Assembly: GCA_025966175.1 (NCBI GenBank) | Contig: JAOPVN010000465.1 | Coordinates: 1-13,234 of the forward strand | Source of the DNA: Modestobacter sp. | Lineage (GTDB): Bacteria > Actinomycetota > Actinomycetes > Mycobacteriales > Geodermatophilaceae | DNA: 13,234 bases | Direction: 5' to 3' | Shown: positions 11,938 through 13,234 of the stretch, piece after piece | How positions within the stretch are numbered: the stretch's first letter is position 1 | Layout: each line of letters opens with the position of its first letter | Program-made: the position numbers and the translations under genes | The notes under the pieces: model-generated | What the model saw: only the letters and a program-made list of their open reading frames with translations | Told to the model about the DNA's origin: nothing | Databases searched by the model: none

Positions 11938-13234
11938 CGGGGGTCTCCTCCTCCGTCTGCTCCCCGGTCGCCGCCGCGGCCGCCGCCCGCTCCAGACCCA
12001 GCTCGCGCAGCCGCGACCGGCTGACCTTCCCGGCCAGCGAGTGCGGCAGCTCGGGCTCGAAGTGGACGGCGACCGGCACCTTGAACCGGGCCAGCGACCG
12101 GGCCGCGTGCTCGCGCAGCTGCTCCTCGGTCACCGCGCCACCCGGGGTGCGAACGACGACGGCGTGTACGGCCTCCCCGGTCCGCGGGTCCGGAACGCCG
12201 ATGACCGCGCTCTCGGCCACCTCCGGGTGCTCATCGAGGACCCGCTCGACCTCGCCGGGGTAGACGTTGAAGCCGCTGACGAGCACCAGGTCGCGCCGCC
12301 GGTCGACGAGCTTGAGGTCGCCGTCGGTGTCGCGGTAGGCGATGTCACCGGTCAGCAGCCAGCCGTCGGCGTCCGGCCCGTCGGCCCCGTCGGGCCAGTA
12401 GCCGCTGAACAGGTTCGGCCCGCGGGCGCAGATCTCGCCGGCGTCGTCCCCGTCGTCCCCGTCGTCCCCGTCCTCGTCCTCGTCGCCGGGGAACGGCGAG
12501 AGGACCACCCCCTCCCCACGACCCGCAGGCTCGCCGCGGGCCCCTGGGGGCGGCCAACTACCGGCGGTCGGCCCGCCCGCGGTGTCCCGCAGCGTGAGCT
12601 CCACGCCGGGCAGCGGGCCACCGATGCACTCCGGCTTCGCCCGCCCGGTGGCCAGCGTGCTGGCGAGCACCGGTGCGGCCTCGGTGAGCCCGTAGCCCTC
12701 CCAGACGGTGATCGCGGCGCGGGTGCGCATGGCCTCGAACAGCACACCGGGCATGGGGGCCGCGCCGCAGCTGGCGGTGCGGACGGCGGCGAACCCGCGG
12801 CGCAGCGCGGCGTCACTGCCGGTGGCGTCGGCGACCGCCAGCCACGCCGCGTACATCGGCGGCGCACCGGGGACGGCGGTGACCTCCTCCTCGGCCATCA
12901 GCCGCAGCGTGGCGACCGGGTCGAACTCCTCGACCAGCACGGCACAGGCGGCGGTCTCCGCCACGAGTCCCCAGCCGCTGTTGAAGCCGTAGACGTGGAA
13001 CAGCGGCAGCACGAGGAGCACCCGGTCGCCGGTGCGCACCGGCGGCGGGTCCAGCGCGAGGAGCTGCTGCTGGTTGGCCAGCAGGGCGGCGTGGGTGAGC
13101 ATCGCGCCGCGCGGACGCCCGGTCGTGCCGCTGGTGTACGCCAGCAGCGCGAGGGCGGTGGGGTCGTCGGGATCGGCCGGGGCCGGGGCCGCGGAGTCCG
13201 GCGGGCCGACGCTCACCGGGACGCCGGCCAGCTG
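11930..13234 (-). CDS. Acyl-CoA synthetase (AMP-dependent ANL superfamily), C-terminal part
   Basis: The gene enters from the right edge; 434 codons are visible and the N-terminal part is missing. It activates a carboxylic acid, probably a fatty acid, to an acyl-adenylate and then an acyl-CoA. Residues counted from the window edge show the ATP P-loop YTSGTTGRPRG (33-43), PLFHVYGFN (77-85), the adenine-binding YGLTEAAPV (181-189), LLTGDIAYRD with Asp297, the hinge DRRRDLVLVSGFNVYPGEVE (311-330), and the C-terminal catalytic lysine Lys403 in SLAGKVSR. Between the adenine motif and the GEICARGPNLFSGYW segment lies an unusual low-complexity insert (about 219-264), Gly/Pro-rich then acidic, which normal family members lack. 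Chain length and substrate cannot be read from this fragment. The stop overlaps the glutaredoxin-like gene by 8 nt. Confidence 0.93.
   Translation of the reverse strand, partial: QLAGVPVSVGPPDSAAPAPADPDDPTALALLAYTSGTTGRPRGAMLTHAALLANQQQLLALDPPPVRTGDRVLLVLPLFHVYGFNSGWGLVAETAACAVLVEEFDPVATLRLMAEEEVTAVPGAPPMYAAWLAVADATGSDAALRRGFAAVRTASCGAAPMPGVLFEAMRTRAAITVWEGYGLTEAAPVLASTLATGRAKPECIGGPLPGVELTLRDTAGGPTAGSWPPPGARGEPAGRGEGVVLSPFPGDEDEDGDDGDDGDDAGEICARGPNLFSGYWPDGADGPDADGWLLTGDIAYRDTDGDLKLVDRRRDLVLVSGFNVYPGEVERVLDEHPEVAESAVIGVPDPRTGEAVHAVVVRTPGGAVTEEQLREHAARSLARFKVPVAVHFEPELPHSLAGKVSRSRLRELGLERAAAAAATGEQTEEETPGG
12443..12486 (-). repeat. 9-bp tandem repeat coding an acidic Asp/Glu/Gly tract
   Basis: Three exact copies of GTCGTCCCC (plus strand, 12443-12469) run into degenerate GTCCTC/GTCGCC units up to 12486. 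In the minus-strand frame this encodes Gly-Asp-Asp repeats continuing an Asp-Glu run, inside the acyl-CoA synthetase. The unit is nine bases, so copy-number changes would keep the frame. Confidence 0.8.

Noticed and set aside
1..13234. CRISPR arrays, insertion sequences, tRNA/rRNA genes, phage or defence genes
   Set aside because: No spaced direct repeats, transposase motifs, terminal inverted repeats or structured RNA genes were seen. The window is filled by metabolic and biogenesis genes.

Overview
This is a 13.2 kb window from a very high-GC chromosome. Every gene lies on the minus strand, so transcription runs from position 13234 towards 1. The gene content points to an actinobacterium: a Rex repressor directly ahead of hemA-hemC-hemD, a uroporphyrinogen-III synthase fused to a CobA-like domain, and hemL followed by a phosphatase and System II cytochrome c maturation genes. 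A member of the Geodermatophilaceae or a close relative is a reasonable guess, but it was not tested by any search.

In transcriptional order, the right end (13234-11686) holds the C-terminal part of an acyl-CoA synthetase (ANL superfamily) and a small glutaredoxin-like protein that overlaps it by 8 nt. A 212-bp gap follows (11474-11685). It is the only intergenic region with clear regulatory content: a short GC hairpin after the glutaredoxin gene, and a promoter-like -35/-10 pair whose -35 element lies inside a Rex-operator-like palindrome.

The central block (11473-5793) is rex-hemA-hemC-hemD(cobA-like fusion)-hemB. It is tightly packed, with 4-nt start/stop overlaps at rex/hemA, hemA/hemC and hemD/hemB and an 89-bp gap only between hemC and hemD. 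These enzymes take glutamyl-tRNA to glutamate semialdehyde (HemA), two ALA to porphobilinogen (HemB), and four porphobilinogen through hydroxymethylbilane (HemC) to uroporphyrinogen III (HemD). An uncharacterised two-TM protein (5785-5270) sits between hemB and hemL. HemL (5270-3921) makes ALA from glutamate semialdehyde and so completes the upper pathway. Later steps (hemE onward) are not in the window.

The left part (3924-1) starts with a histidine-phosphatase-family protein that overlaps hemL by 4 nt. After a 121-bp gap come four genes of System II (Ccs/Res) cytochrome c biogenesis: a TlpA/ResA-like thioredoxin lipoprotein, CcdA, ResB, and the first 53 codons of CcsB/ResC. All four are joined by 0-1 nt junctions. 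The layout therefore couples tetrapyrrole synthesis to haem attachment on cytochrome c, probably with Rex sensing NADH/NAD+ at the head. The window is a well-organised housekeeping region and I see no mobile elements, CRISPR arrays, tRNAs or rRNAs. The points most worth a second look are the Rex operator/promoter and its phased half-site-like repeats, the degenerate methyltransferase domain fused to HemD, the unknown membrane protein inside the haem cluster, and an acidic low-complexity insert in the acyl-CoA synthetase.
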